In this document: in pieces, positions 9,297-17,986 of the stretch
How positions within the stretch are numbered: position 1 is the first letter of the stretch
How the letters are laid out: each line of letters starts with the position of its first letter
Assembly: GCF_004349355.1 (NCBI RefSeq)
Contig: NZ_SMFK01000001.1
Coordinates: 310,001-374,000, forward strand
Length of the DNA: 64,000 nt
Direction of reading: 5' to 3'
Source: Flavobacterium cellulosilyticum
GTDB taxonomy: Bacteria; Bacteroidota; Bacteroidia; Flavobacteriales; Flavobacteriaceae
Program-made: the position numbers and the translations under genes
Notes under the pieces: model-generated
Seen by the model: only the letters and a program-made list of their open reading frames with translations
What the model was told of the DNA's origin: nothing
The model's database searches: none

Positions 9297-11405
9297 ATGC
9301 GCACGATTTACCTGCTTTTTTTTATTCCTTATTTTTTTATGAGTTGTAATGGCAAACGAGCAAAAGAAGAAAACTACAAACACACCAACGATTTGATCAA
9401 CGAAACCAGTCCGTACCTTTTGCAACATGCCCACAATCCAGTTGATTGGAAGGCTTGGAATCAAGAAACGCTGGACATAGCCAAATCCGAAAACAAACTA
9501 ATGATAATTTCAGTTGGCTATTCAGCATGCCATTGGTGTCACGTAATGGAAAAAGAAAGTTTTGAAAACGAAGCAGTAGCCAAATTAATGAACGATAATT
9601 TTATAAGTATAAAAGTAGATCGTGAAGAGCGACCAGACATAGACCAAGTGTATATGAATGCCGTACAATTGATGACTGGTAAAGGCGGCTGGCCTCTAAA
9701 CTGTATTGCGTTGCCCGATGGTCGACCTATTTTTGGCGGTACTTATTTCACCAAAGAAGAATGGGTAAAAGTGTTAACAGAGTTGTCGAACTTATATAAA
9801 AACAATCCAAAAAAAGCCAATGAATATGCAGATAAATTAGTAGAAGGGATTCAAAAATCAGAATTAATTACCCTCAATAGTAACGAAGCTACTTTCAAAA
9901 GTTCGGAAGTTACTACTGCCGTAAAATCATGGCAAAAAGAGTGGGATTTTAATGAAGGTGGTTTAAAAGGCGACACCAAATTCCCGATGCCCAATGCCTT
10001 GGATTTTCTACTTCGCTACAGCGTTCAAAACAAAGACAAGTCTATTCTAAATTATCTAGAAACAACCCTCACAAAAATGGCCTACGGAGGGATTTATGAT
10101 CCTATTGGAGGCGGATTTTCGAGATATTCTGTAGATACCAAATGGCATATTCCCCATTTTGAAAAGATGTTGTACGATAACGCACAATTAGTAAGCTTTT
10201 ATTCTGATGCTTACTTAGCGACAAAAGATGAATTGTATAAAAAAACGGTTCAGGAAACCTTGATTTTTGTAGAGCGAGAACTCATGGCTTCCAACGGAGC
10301 TTTTTATTCTTCATTAGATGCAGACAGCAAAAACAAAGAAGCAAAACTAGAAGAAGGCGCTTATTATGTATGGAACAAGGAGGAATTACAATCATTATTA
10401 AAATCGGATTTCCCTCTTTTTCAAGAGTACTACAGCATCAACAACAGCGGTTTATGGGAAAATAAAAACTACGTTTTATACAAAACCCAATCAGACCAAG
10501 ATTTTTCAGTTAAGCATCAATTGACGACAAATGCACTTGACAAGAAAGTACAAAACTGGAAACAGATTCTTCTAACAGCCAGAAACAAAAGAGCCCGTCC
10601 GCATTTAGACGACAAAACCCTAACTTCTTGGAACGCTTTAATGATAAAAGGATACGCCAGCGCATACCGTGCTTTTAAAAACCAACATTACAAAGAAATT
10701 GCATTAAAAAACGCCAATTTTATTGCAAACAATCAAATACAAAAAGACGGAAGTTTGTATCATAGTTATAAGGATGGTAAAAGCAGCATTATAGGTTTTT
10801 CCGAAGATTATGCCACTGTTGCGGATGCTTTTATAGCCGTTTATCAAATTAGTCTTGACGAAAAATGGCTTGTAAAATCAAAACAACTTACCGATTATGC
10901 TCTGGCTCATTTTTGGGATAAAAAGTCGAATATGTTTTATTTTACCTCCAATGATTCGAGTACTTTAATTGCACGAAAAATGGAAATCGCAGATAATGTC
11001 ATTCCAGGATCCAATTCGATTCTGGCTCAAAATTTATTCCGATTAGGACATTATTATTCTAATGACAGCTATTCTAAAACCGCCGAACAGATGTTGAACA
11101 ATGTGAAAAATGAAGCTTTACAATCTCCAACAGCTTATTATAATTGGCTGAATTTGATGATGAACTATACCGATAAGTATTATGAAGTGGCTATTTCCGG
11201 CAAAGATGCATTAGCAAAAACAAGTGAACTACAAAGCTATTACTTGCCAAACATTCTAATTGCGGGAGCCACAAAAGATAGTAAATTAGCCCTTTTGGAA
11301 AATCGTTTTATAGCCAACGAAACCTACATTTATGTTTGCGTAAACAAAGCTTGCAAAATGCCTGAAACAGAAGCTTCTAATGCAGTTGCAGTTATAAAAA
11401 AGTAG
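9297..11405 (+). CDS. Thioredoxin-domain lipoprotein, YyaL/SPATA20 (DUF255) family
   Basis: A large YyaL-type protein of ~702 residues. The start at 9297 is chosen over an upstream ATG at 9249 because it gives a clean lipoprotein signal ([17 protein letters not shown]) with the lipobox Cys at residue 15. The N-terminal thioredoxin-like DUF255 domain carries the signature SACHWCHVM with a CxxC pair and [11 protein letters not shown]. It is followed by an (alpha/alpha)-barrel region with [14 protein letters not shown] and [15 protein letters not shown]. The length is as usual for the family. The true reaction of these proteins is not established. The gene stands alone, facing away from the glycan genes. 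Confidence 0.88.
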   Translation: MRTIYLLFFIPYFFMSCNGKRAKEENYKHTNDLINETSPYLLQHAHNPVDWKAWNQETLDIAKSENKLMIISVGYSACHWCHVMEKESFENEAVAKLMNDNFISIKVDREERPDIDQVYMNAVQLMTGKGGWPLNCIALPDGRPIFGGTYFTKEEWVKVLTELSNLYKNNPKKANEYADKLVEGIQKSELITLNSNEATFKSSEVTTAVKSWQKEWDFNEGGLKGDTKFPMPNALDFLLRYSVQNKDKSILNYLETTLTKMAYGGIYDPIGGGFSRYSVDTKWHIPHFEKMLYDNAQLVSFYSDAYLATKDELYKKTVQETLIFVERELMASNGAFYSSLDADSKNKEAKLEEGAYYVWNKEELQSLLKSDFPLFQEYYSINNSGLWENKNYVLYKTQSDQDFSVKHQLTTNALDKKVQNWKQILLTARNKRARPHLDDKTLTSWNALMIKGYASAYRAFKNQHYKEIALKNANFIANNQIQKDGSLYHSYKDGKSSIIGFSEDYATVADAFIAVYQISLDEKWLVKSKQLTDYALAHFWDKKSNMFYFTSNDSSTLIARKMEIADNVIPGSNSILAQNLFRLGHYYSNDSYSKTAEQMLNNVKNEALQSPTAYYNWLNLMMNYTDKYYEVAISGKDALAKTSELQSYYLPNILIAGATKDSKLALLENRFIANETYIYVCVNKACKMPETEASNAVAVIKK

Positions 11406-11670
11406 TTGTATTCAAGGTGCTGGTCGTAAATAATTCTTGATAATATTATGAATCGACTGGGGGGGGGTCAATATTCGATTGTTTTCAACAGGATGTGGTA
11501 GCAAACATTCCTTTAATATCAATTTCATTAGAATACAAAAGCAAACGCACAAAGGATTGTGTATCACCTGGATCGGCTTCGATATCACTAAGAATGACCA
11601 CTCTGTTTTTTTGGATATTTTGCGCTTTAACAGATATTGAAAAACAGCTATCAAAATACATAAAAATGGA
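11406..11670 (-). pseudogene. Remnant of a DUF1593-type secreted protein
   Basis: Reading leftwards from about 11661, the frame encodes a signal-peptide-like start, then SISVKAQNIQKNRVVILSDI, EADPGDTQSFVRLLLYSN and EIDIKGMFATTSC. This matches the N-terminus of the DUF1593 (nucleoside-hydrolase-like) secreted family as I remember it. It then breaks: a TGA stands where a Trp (TGG) is expected, a run of nine G/C (11459-11467) shifts the frame, and the homology resumes as SIHNIIKNYLRP before ending next to the DUF255 gene. Most of the protein is missing. It is a decayed gene fragment and almost certainly not functional. Confidence 0.7.
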
Positions 11671-11864
11671 CTTATAAGGCAGCATAAACCCAAATCGAAA
11701 TTATTTGAATAAATAACCATCGAAAGAATTATAGAAATACAAGAAAAATTAAATAACGGTCCGAGAAAAAGATTCAATTTTGAAACACCAAATTATTTGT
11801 TTAATCAAAAAATTGCATTTGTAACTTGAATCCAGCCGATGAATAAATATGAAATAAAAAAAAT

Positions 11865-11890
11865 AGAGGCTACCATTTTAGACAGCCTCT
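11865..11890 (-). terminator. Terminator of the type IX secreted protein gene
   Basis: AGAGGCT and AGCCTCT arms (11865-11871, 11884-11890) enclose a 12-nt loop. On the minus strand the hairpin is followed by a T-rich run. It is 24 bases past the stop of the gene ending at 11914. Confidence 0.8.
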
Positions 11891-11913
11891 TAAAACAATA
11901 AATTTTTGAACTA

Positions 11914-12558
11914 TTACTGTACTACAAACTTAAAAACACTTCCGTTTTTACTTGTAAGAATATACAATCCTTTAGAAAAAGAAGATACATCTATAGTACT
12001 GTTTTGGCTTACATTTTTTAATTCCATTATTCTTGATCCTTTACTGTCATAGACTGCCATTTCAGATTCCTCAATATCAAAAAATACTACGTTTTTTGAT
12101 TTAGTATTATACACCACTTTTACACTATTTGCATTAAAACTCTTTGTGCTTAAAGTAGATACAACATCCAAAATAGGGTTACTAGTGTAATAATCTACTC
12201 CACCTACTGTTAATTTAAAAAACCATTTGTATACAACACCTGGCGGTAAAGAATTGGATAAAGCAAAATCTGAAGGTATGGCAAAAGTTGTAGATTTCAA
12301 AGTAGATGTTGCCGCCGCCGAAACCGCACCAGTAAAATACAAACTAGTTCCTGCACTATAATCAATACTCCCAGAAGCATTAGTTTTGAACAACTGAATT
12401 TGACAAGTTCCGTCTACAGCAGCAGTGTAATTAAACCCTGCAGTAATTGTTGTTCCAGGTACTGCACTTGAAGGTGAACTTGTAGATACGATGGAATTTT
12501 GACTGAATCCAAGTACACTAATAAAAAACACCCCTAATAATTGTAATTTTGTTTTCAT
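11914..12558 (-). CDS. Small secreted protein with type IX sorting domain
   Basis: 214 residues. A signal peptide (MKTKLQLLGVFFISVLGFSQ) is followed by a ~110-residue beta-rich domain (PGTTITAGFNYTAAVDGTCQ, PPGVVYKWFFKL). The C-terminus is a type A type IX secretion signal: MAVYDSKGSRIMELKN, then GLYILTSKNGSVFKFVVQ. It is therefore predicted to be exported through the Por/Gld secretion system and anchored or released at the surface. The N-terminal domain resembles carbohydrate-associated Ig-like modules, but I cannot name its family. It is a single gene with its own terminator. Confidence 0.85.
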   Translation of the reverse strand: MKTKLQLLGVFFISVLGFSQNSIVSTSSPSSAVPGTTITAGFNYTAAVDGTCQIQLFKTNASGSIDYSAGTSLYFTGAVSAAATSTLKSTTFAIPSDFALSNSLPPGVVYKWFFKLTVGGVDYYTSNPILDVVSTLSTKSFNANSVKVVYNTKSKNVVFFDIEESEMAVYDSKGSRIMELKNVSQNSTIDVSSFSKGLYILTSKNGSVFKFVVQ

Positions 12559-12878
12559 AATAATAAAGTTTTAAGATTAAATAATTTGTTTATCGTTGTT
12601 GTAAAAATAAAAAAGCAACTAGATAACAAATAACACTATTGAAGCATAAAACAGCAATAATGATGAATTTTAGTAAGACTTCAAAAGCGAAAAATAATTT
12701 TAAATGGATTGTTCTTAGTTATTTTATTATTTCGATAAAATTATACCTTACCTATACAAATTTATCCCTAATCATAATGAGGCGTCTCACGATGAAATGA
12801 ATGCTTAGCATTTTATGCCTAAACTTTTTTTTATCTAATACTCTTAGAGAAACAAAAATGTTTGTCGCGCTATAAAAC

Positions 12879-12910
12879 AAAAAATGCTCCCCTTTCGGGA
12901 AGCATTTTTT
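12879..12910 (-). terminator. Terminator, probably of the ancestral tRNA-Ser transcript
   Basis: AAAAAATGCTCCC pairs with GGGAAGCATTTTTT around a CTTTC loop, with one bulge. It has A/T runs on both sides and so could stop transcription either way. It sits just left of the tRNA-like fragment, where the terminator of a minus-strand tRNA would be, which supports an insertion into a tRNA at this point. Confidence 0.7.
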
Positions 12911-12912
12911 GT

Positions 12913-12933
12913 TTGCAGAGAGGAAGGGATTTG
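12913..12933 (-). other. Candidate left attachment site: tRNA-Ser 3'-end remnant
   Basis: This stretch matches the 3' end of the intact tRNA-Ser gene (46262-46282) at 18 of 21 positions, including GCAGAGAGGA and GGGATT. The rest of the tRNA is absent. A displaced tRNA 3' end beside a terminator, 33 kb from an intact tRNA that adjoins an integrase, is what insertion into a tRNA gene leaves behind. The three mismatches weaken the case. Confidence 0.5.
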
Positions 12934-12987
12934 TATTCTTCTCCTTATATCAGTGTTTACGGTCTCTCGCAAACTATTAAAAACCAA

Positions 12988-13001
12988 GGGTCTCGATTTT
13001 A
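12988..13001 (+). repeat. 14-bp repeat near left end of the element
   Basis: GGGTCTCGATTTTA here is identical to 46144-46157, ~100 bases inside the right end. Both lie in the same orientation, inside the candidate attachment sites. An arm-type binding site for the integrase is possible. Confidence 0.45.
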
Positions 13002-13170
13002 CTCCTATAATTTATAGGCAAAAATCATGTAATCTTATCATTGCAAATATACTGACATTAAGCGATTTATCAAAGCAAAAACAGAACATTCCTTGTTTAA
13101 AATTTGAACTAGTTGACTTTTATTTTAGAATTGGCTTTAGTTCAAAATTTAGTTGCCTAAAACTCAATTT

Positions 13171-13374
13171 CTATCCAATTATTAAAGGTTCAACCTGTTC
13201 AATTTTTAGGCTCGTAAATTGGCAAAATTCCTCAATAGACACCAATTCATCTTCGAGCTTGTTTAACTTTTTCCTCATTTTTTGAAGTATTCTAATGCTT
13301 TGACGGTAACTTTTTCCGGTAATGCGTTGTATGTCTTTCGGGTAGATACACAACCTCTTGTTTTCGGTTCTCAT
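13171..13374 (-). CDS. Small helical DNA-binding-like protein
   Basis: 67 residues, starting RTENKRLCIYPKDIQRITGK. The YPKDIQ-ITG motif followed by SYRQSIRILQKMRKK and VSIEEFCQFTSLKIEQVEPL looks like a short helix-turn-helix protein. I recall similar small proteins as common in flavobacteria. It is rich in Lys and Arg and has no signal peptide. It stands alone at the left end of the element, divergent from the next cassette. The role is unknown; a regulator of the element or of the cassette to its right is possible. Confidence 0.6.
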   Translation of the reverse strand: MRTENKRLCIYPKDIQRITGKSYRQSIRILQKMRKKLNKLEDELVSIEEFCQFTSLKIEQVEPLIIG

Positions 13375-13681
13375 ACTCTATCTATAGCTTTGAGTGGGCT
13401 TTGCTTAACTTGAAACCCTTATGATTCAATTTAACCGAATAAAATTAATAAAAAATCTCTTTTGTTCAGAAGCGATGATTTACCTCAACTTATGACGGGG
13501 ATGAATAGGCATTTATGTCGATTTGTGCCATTTGTGTCGCAAAGTGACATCTGGAATATATACCTCTTTTTTATATGATTTAATTGGCTAAAATTTGTTT
13601 CATAATCAATCGAAAGGTGTTGCAACAGGATGTTGATTGAAAGAGTTTTAAGTAAAATAATTAATCTAAATTTTAGGAATT
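13375..13681. other. Divergent promoter region before the lysis-like cassette
   Basis: 307 bases between the small HTH-like gene and the 251-residue gene. It should drive both. I see short weak inverted repeats (TCAATC ... GATTGA near 13607 and 13635) but nothing that I can call an operator. Confidence 0.35.
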
Positions 13682-14437
13682 ATGGCAAGACAGAAAGGCA
13701 TAATTAAATTAAAAGGTACTATCGGGGATATTACTTTTTACAAAACCAAAGACGGTCATTTGGCCAGAGAAAAAGGCGGCATCGATGCGAGCAGAATTGC
13801 GAGCGATCCAGCGTTCCAAAGAACGCGTGAAAACGGTTCTGAATTTGGTAGAGCCGGAAAGGCTGGTAAAACTTTGAGAACGGCATTGAGAACGTTGCTT
13901 TTAAATTCTGCCGACAGCAGAATGGTGAGCCGATTGACCCAAACCATGGGCAAAGTTATCCAAGCGGATTTGACGAATGAGCGTGGTTTGCGTAACGTGA
14001 TTGATGGTGAAGCGGAGTTGCTTGCAGGTTTTGATTTCAATATCACAGGAAAACTCGGAACTACATTATTTACTCCTTTTACAGGAACAATTGATAGAGT
14101 GGCGGGTGAAATCTCAGTTGATTTGGTATCGTTTGTTCCTGCGAATATGATTGCTGCTCCGGGTGGAACGACTCATTTTAAAATTATTTCAGCTGGGGCT
14201 GAAATTGATTTTGAAGCCGAAACCTTTGTTGTTTCCAGTTCAGAAACTGCCATTCTTCCATGGGATTCCGCTCCAACGGCTGCGATCAACCAGTTGAATG
14301 CGGTGACACCAAACAGCGTAAGCCCCTTGTTTTTGGCTTTGGGAGTGGAGTTTTTCCAAGAGGTAAATGGTAGAATGTATCCGTTGAAAAATGGTACCTA
14401 CAACCCATTGGCATTGGTTCAGGTAAGCGGTCTGTAA
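13682..14437 (+). CDS. Conserved 251-residue protein heading a four-gene cassette
   Basis: 251 residues with no signal peptide. The N-terminus MARQKGIIKLKGTIGDITFY is followed by KTKDGHLAREKGGID and FQRTRENGSEFGRAGKAGKT. This basic N-terminal half is followed by a beta-rich C-terminal half (ITGKLGTTLFTPFTGT). I recall similar proteins in flavobacteria as uncharacterised, and cannot assign a domain. It leads a + strand cassette with a DUF5675-like gene one base downstream and two small membrane proteins. Codon use is less AT-biased than the flanks. A structural or phage-derived role is a guess based on the neighbours. Confidence 0.75.
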   Translation: MARQKGIIKLKGTIGDITFYKTKDGHLAREKGGIDASRIASDPAFQRTRENGSEFGRAGKAGKTLRTALRTLLLNSADSRMVSRLTQTMGKVIQADLTNERGLRNVIDGEAELLAGFDFNITGKLGTTLFTPFTGTIDRVAGEISVDLVSFVPANMIAAPGGTTHFKIISAGAEIDFEAETFVVSSSETAILPWDSAPTAAINQLNAVTPNSVSPLFLALGVEFFQEVNGRMYPLKNGTYNPLALVQVSGL

Positions 14438-14438
14438 G

Positions 14439-14840
14439 ATGGTTTTGGTGTTGAATAGAACGTATTTTCCCGAGGGAACGCAGGGAACTTTAGAATGGAA
14501 CGGCACAATAGTTTGTTATACCATCGAGTTGCCCTGGTTGCATAACCAACAACGAGTTTCTTGTATTCCCGAAGGAGAATATGTTTTGCAGAAGCGGTTT
14601 AGCCCAAAATTCAAATGGCACTTGCATTTGAGAAATGTTCCGGGACGAGATTTGATCTTAATCCATCCCGCCAATGACGCTAAAACAGAATTATTGGGAT
14701 GTATTGCTCCTGTAACGAAACACACCGGAATTGGAAAGGGAAGTTCTTCCCGGAAAGCGTTGGAAAAACTGAAAGCTTTGGTTTATGTAGCCTTAGAACG
14801 CAATGAAGAAGTAAAAATAAGTATCCAATCTAAAAAGTAG
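14439..14840 (+). CDS. DUF5675-like protein
   Basis: 133 residues. The motifs CYTIELPWLHNQQRVSCIPE, GEYVL and PGRDLILIHPAN, plus a conserved LLGCIAPV, match the DUF5675 family as I know it. That family is frequent in phages and mobile regions. The His-x-Ala-Asn and Gly-Cys-Ile arrangement is reminiscent of L,D-transpeptidase-like folds, so a wall-acting enzyme is conceivable but unproven. It starts one base after the preceding stop, so the two are surely co-transcribed. The adjoining small membrane proteins make a lysis or wall-permeation role plausible. Confidence 0.7.
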   Translation: MVLVLNRTYFPEGTQGTLEWNGTIVCYTIELPWLHNQQRVSCIPEGEYVLQKRFSPKFKWHLHLRNVPGRDLILIHPANDAKTELLGCIAPVTKHTGIGKGSSSRKALEKLKALVYVALERNEEVKISIQSKK

Positions 14841-14844
14841 AAGT

Positions 14845-15114
14845 ATGAATTTAATTGAAAGAGCAAAATCTCCCACCCCTAAGTTTTTTAGGGTTTTGAG
14901 AAGTATTGGATTGGCTTTGTTGGCCATTAGTGGAAGTGTTATTGCGGCACCAGTAGTTTTACCAGTGACAGTTGTTATGGTAGCGGGATATTTGGCAGTT
15001 GCAGGAGGCGTTATTTCGGCAGTAAGCCAAATGACTGTTGATCCTTCGACTACTCTCAATAGGACGAACAAGGGAGAAGAAGAAAACCAAAATAAGCCTC
15101 GTGATGGAGACTAA
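14845..15114 (+). CDS. Small two-helix membrane protein (holin-like)
   Basis: 89 residues. A basic N-terminus (NLIERAKSPTPKFFRVLRS) is followed by two hydrophobic helices, about 21-38 and 41-62, rich in Ala, Val and Gly. The hydrophilic tail ends EEENQNKPRDGD. The size, topology and position behind a DUF5675-like gene resemble phage holins, but there is no family hit I can name. Four bases separate it from the previous stop, and its end overlaps the next gene by 11 bases. Confidence 0.65.
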   Translation: MNLIERAKSPTPKFFRVLRSIGLALLAISGSVIAAPVVLPVTVVMVAGYLAVAGGVISAVSQMTVDPSTTLNRTNKGEEENQNKPRDGD

Positions 15115-15280
15115 TATTTCCCTCCGAATTGGCACCGCCTCAGGAACTTTGTTGAGTATTGTACCTAATATCCTTTCTGAAGATATTCTAAAAACGATTA
15201 TCTTAGCGGTCGTAGGAGCAATAGTAAGTTTTACAGTTTCGCTCCTTTTAAAAGGATTGACAAAATCAAAAAAGAAATAA
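15104..15280 (+). CDS. Very small membrane protein, last gene of the cassette
   Basis: 58 residues from the ATG at 15104, which overlaps the end of the previous gene in another frame: METNISLRIGTASG, then a ~25-residue hydrophobic stretch (LKTIILAVVGAIVSFTVSLL) and a Lys-rich tail (KGLTKSKKK). A longer frame exists upstream, but this start fits the overlap typical of the cassette. It is probably a one- or two-helix inner membrane protein. The function is unknown; holin-like by position. Confidence 0.6.
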   Translation: METNISLRIGTASGTLLSIVPNILSEDILKTIILAVVGAIVSFTVSLLLKGLTKSKKK

Positions 15281-15320
15281 TTCGGGTTTGGCTTGGTAAC
15301 CTTTTCCCGAATTAATAGGA

Positions 15321-15350
15321 AAGCCTGGTCTGTTTGGATCAGGCTTTTTT
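15321..15350 (+). terminator. Terminator of the lysis-like cassette
   Basis: AAGCCTGGTC pairs with GATCAGGCTT (one G-U pair) around a short loop, and a T run follows. It is 40 bases after the last small membrane protein gene. Confidence 0.8.
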
Positions 15351-15438
15351 TATCTAATTGCAATAAAATATCTGATTGATGCAAAACACTAATTATGAAA
15401 GAGCAAATACCATAATAGTCAATTTGTCTTACACCTCT

Positions 15439-16386
15439 TTATTCTTCATAATAACTTACACCATTTGATTTTAAAAAGTCTTTAATAATATCCACATGAA
15501 TACAATGACCAACATGTAAAAAAGGCTGGTTGTTTACTTTAATAGTATCTCCATTTGATTTATATTCAAAATTTTTCATATCAAATCCTAGATGCAAAGC
15601 ATTCGTTTGTGATTGCATACCGTATATCAATCCATTTTGGTCAAATAAAGGACCGCCACTTTGTCCACGAAGCCCTGGTGTGCTTAACTCTACACCATAA
15701 GTTTCATCTCCATTTATCAAATTTCTAGTTAACATACCTTCTATTGGAAAGCGTGGTGTACCATTTTGACCTTCATTAGTCCATTCAATATCATCAATAT
15801 TTTGATTGTATTTAAAATTTGTGAATTCTGGAAACGGATAACCCAATCTGCAAAGAAATTTACCTTGTTTAAGTAAAGAACTATCTTTCACAAAACGAGC
15901 ATAAGATTGATACATTGGATTTTTGAAATTTTCAAAAATAAGTATTGATAAATCATACTTTGGATGATCTATCCATCTGTAATTAATTGAGTTTTCAGAA
16001 GTACATCCAATAAAAAGTTCTTGAATTTGAATAGTTATTGGCTTATCTTTAGTAGTCTTTAGATTATATTTTGACTCTAATTCTCTCAATTTTTGAATAT
16101 ATTTATTTTTTCCTAATGCTAATTTTTCCTTATTGAAATTAGCATAATGATCATTCACTGCTTGCCTATTTCTTATTAAATCTATTACATGTTTACATGT
16201 TATAGCATATCCATTTTCGTTAACAAAAAATAATGTTGCAGCTCCCGGACGAACTATTGTTTCTTTGTAATTTCTTGTGATTGTATGGATTGGTCTTGTG
16301 AATTTTGAAACTTCCTCAATTGCATTAACGAACATAGTTTTGTTATTTAGAATTATTAGGTACTTATTTGTAAAATATAATTCCAA
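15439..16386 (-). CDS. Trypsin-like serine protease, no export signal
   Basis: 315 residues of a chymotrypsin-fold protease. The catalytic triad is visible: His66 in AITCKHV, Asp145 in HPKYDLSIL and Ser243 in LRGQSGGPLF. There is no signal peptide or membrane helix, so it is probably cytoplasmic, as for the trypsin-like proteases found in defence loci. An internal Met at residue 18 (MFVNAIEEVSKF, start 16335) may be the real start, since the extra N-terminus is odd in composition. It is a single gene inside the element; its substrate and partner are unknown. Confidence 0.85.
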   Translation of the reverse strand: MELYFTNKYLIILNNKTMFVNAIEEVSKFTRPIHTITRNYKETIVRPGAATLFFVNENGYAITCKHVIDLIRNRQAVNDHYANFNKEKLALGKNKYIQKLRELESKYNLKTTKDKPITIQIQELFIGCTSENSINYRWIDHPKYDLSILIFENFKNPMYQSYARFVKDSSLLKQGKFLCRLGYPFPEFTNFKYNQNIDDIEWTNEGQNGTPRFPIEGMLTRNLINGDETYGVELSTPGLRGQSGGPLFDQNGLIYGMQSQTNALHLGFDMKNFEYKSNGDTIKVNNQPFLHVGHCIHVDIIKDFLKSNGVSYYEE

Positions 16387-16465
16387 TTCATCTCATTAAG
16401 TACCTTTTTTGAATGAAGAATTAATACTCTATTTATCAAATATATTAAAAACCTGAGATGATTAA

Positions 16466-16888
16466 TCATTTTTTGTAATAGCTATTCAAAATTACTCTCC
16501 TCATTTCGTTTATAAGGACAATATTCTGATGCAACTGATCCTCTTTTTGTTCCAATAACCTCAACGCCTGGACTTGTTTTTTATGCAGCTCGTGTTCTTG
16601 CAGCATTTCGTTTACTTTTGAATTAAACTCTTTTTTGAAATCATAAATACGTAAAAAAGGAATTACGGACCCGATTAGCGATTGGTGCCAGAATTTTGCT
16701 TTCCAAAGGCTATACGCCAACCAATAAACAGTTTCAGCATCTTCTTCGTTTTGAAAGGCGATTACAAAACTATTTGTGAATGGCACTTTTTGAGGTTTTC
16801 CACTGTTCAATCCTTTGTTGAGGATGAATATTTGGTTTCCTTTATAAAGCGTTTCTTTTTGGTGGGTTTTGATAATGAAATTTAGCAT
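16466..16888 (-). CDS. DUF6943-like protein
   Basis: 140 residues. The start LNFIIKTHQKETLYKGNQIF and ILNKGLNSGKPQKVPFTNSF resemble a Bacteroidota family that I remember as DUF6943; the name is from memory. A short segment around WKAKFWHQSLIGSVIPFLRI could be amphipathic. The C-terminal third is a charged coiled-coil-like helix. I know of no function. It stands alone next to the GC-rich non-coding stretch. Confidence 0.65.
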   Translation of the reverse strand: MLNFIIKTHQKETLYKGNQIFILNKGLNSGKPQKVPFTNSFVIAFQNEEDAETVYWLAYSLWKAKFWHQSLIGSVIPFLRIYDFKKEFNSKVNEMLQEHELHKKQVQALRLLEQKEDQLHQNIVLINEMRRVILNSYYKK

Positions 16889-17265
16889 GATTCGGAATTT
16901 AAAAGTTAGTTTTTCTTCTATTTTCCGTTTTTAGAAATGCTGAATCTGTCGAAACCGCCTTTCCTGAAATTTTTTCAAAAGAAAAAGAAAAAAAAGAAAG
17001 TCGTCTCTCCAGTGGAGGTTTTTAAAAAATCGAGTTTTTTAGAAAAAATACTACCCGATTCATTACCGTAAAAGTTATCCGAAGCAGTCGGTTGTACATT
17101 AAAAAAGATATGAAATGAAAAGAGAACGAGGGTGGAGATTTTTTCTAAAACCCGGAGGGCTTGAACTTGTATTTTTTATAAAACCGGAACTTATCTTTAC
17201 TTTCTTTTTATTTATTTTTTTTCGAAGACGGATGTTGTTGTTTAAGATTTTTCGGGGGAGTTCTT

Positions 17266-17870
17266 ATGAAAACGGCAATTAAACACCCCCAAGCACCGCA
17301 GAAAATAATGATTGTAGCGATAGCGGAAATTATTATTTTTCGAGGAGCGCAGTGGCGGGGTTGCGGCAATCGAACAGCCACCGCAGGACGGGAACGAGGC
17401 GTAGTTTACGGAGTGGAGAGAAGTACTGCGAGCGTGAAACGGCGGGGAAAATATAAAAATCATCCGCCTTTTCGGCGGAGTTCCTTGATTTAGGGCAAAG
17501 TGCTAACGGAGCCAACCCCGATGGCTGTGCGAAGGAGCAACCGCTGAAACAACCAGGGGCGACAGACATAATACGGCTGGAATGCAGTGGAGCATAGCCC
17601 CGATTTTTCTTCGGGGCGGAGTGTAACGGAATGAAGCGGTATTGTGGATGTAATAGCCCCGCCGAACGTAGGGTAGAGAACGTGTGAAGATGAGGAACGA
17701 AGCGGCGCAATAAAAATAGCTGCTTATTTCCAAGCTGCTATTTTTATTGTGCTGCGTAGTGTCTGCGGAATGGAGGAAGGAGGCTTTTTCTGCCGACGAC
17801 TGACTGGAGCTGCCGAACGGAACAAAGAGAACGACCGAAGAGAGACCGCTTGATTGCTCGTGATATTTAA
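17266..17870. ncRNA. Candidate structured non-coding RNA or GC-rich element
   Basis: A ~600-base block whose base composition jumps far above its surroundings (for example, 17341-17400 is about two-thirds G+C). It contains strong hairpins: TCCGCC/GGCGGA (17463-17479), GCCCCGA/TCGGGGC (17597-17617) and a 21-pair stem with one mismatch and one G-U pair (17705-17752). Purine-rich phrases such as GGAACGA, GGAATGAAGCGG and GGAACGAAGCGG recur. This mix fits a large structured RNA, a decayed rRNA-like piece or a replication-related region. The strand is uncertain. Confidence 0.4.
17705..17752. repeat. 21-pair hairpin at the end of the GC-rich block
   Basis: The arms 17705-17725 and 17732-17752 pair throughout except for one T-T mismatch and one G-U pair, around a 6-nt loop. 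The outer part is AT-rich, so it could act as a two-way terminator as well as an RNA stem. Confidence 0.7.
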
Positions 17871-17986
17871 CGTAAATGTTGTATTGAAATTAATTCTCTA
17901 TGAAACTGTATAAATTCGGGATAGGCTTCAAAAAAAATGAATATTGGAAATGAGTTTCAATGAAGTATAATAGAGATTTCTGAATT

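Larger units (their letters stand above)
12559..13170. other. Intergenic region with probable left end of the integrative element
   Basis: 612 bases with no credible gene. It holds a strong hairpin (12879-12910), a degenerate copy of a tRNA-Ser 3' end (12913-12933) and a 14-bp sequence repeated near the right end of the element (12988-13001), all listed separately. The remainder is AT-rich and featureless. Confidence 0.5.
16889..17986. other. Long gene-free stretch containing the GC-rich block
   Basis: About 1.1 kb without a convincing gene. 16889-17265 is ordinary AT-rich sequence. 17266-17870 is a strikingly GC-rich block with hairpins, listed separately as a possible RNA. Several open frames cross the block, but they overlap on both strands, lack start signals and have no protein-like composition. 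Confidence 0.5.

Noticed and set aside
17333..17733. Overlapping open frames on both strands in the GC-rich block
   Set aside because: They overlap each other, have Arg/Ser/Pro-rich protein sequence unlike real genes, and are a side effect of low stop-codon density in GC-rich DNA.
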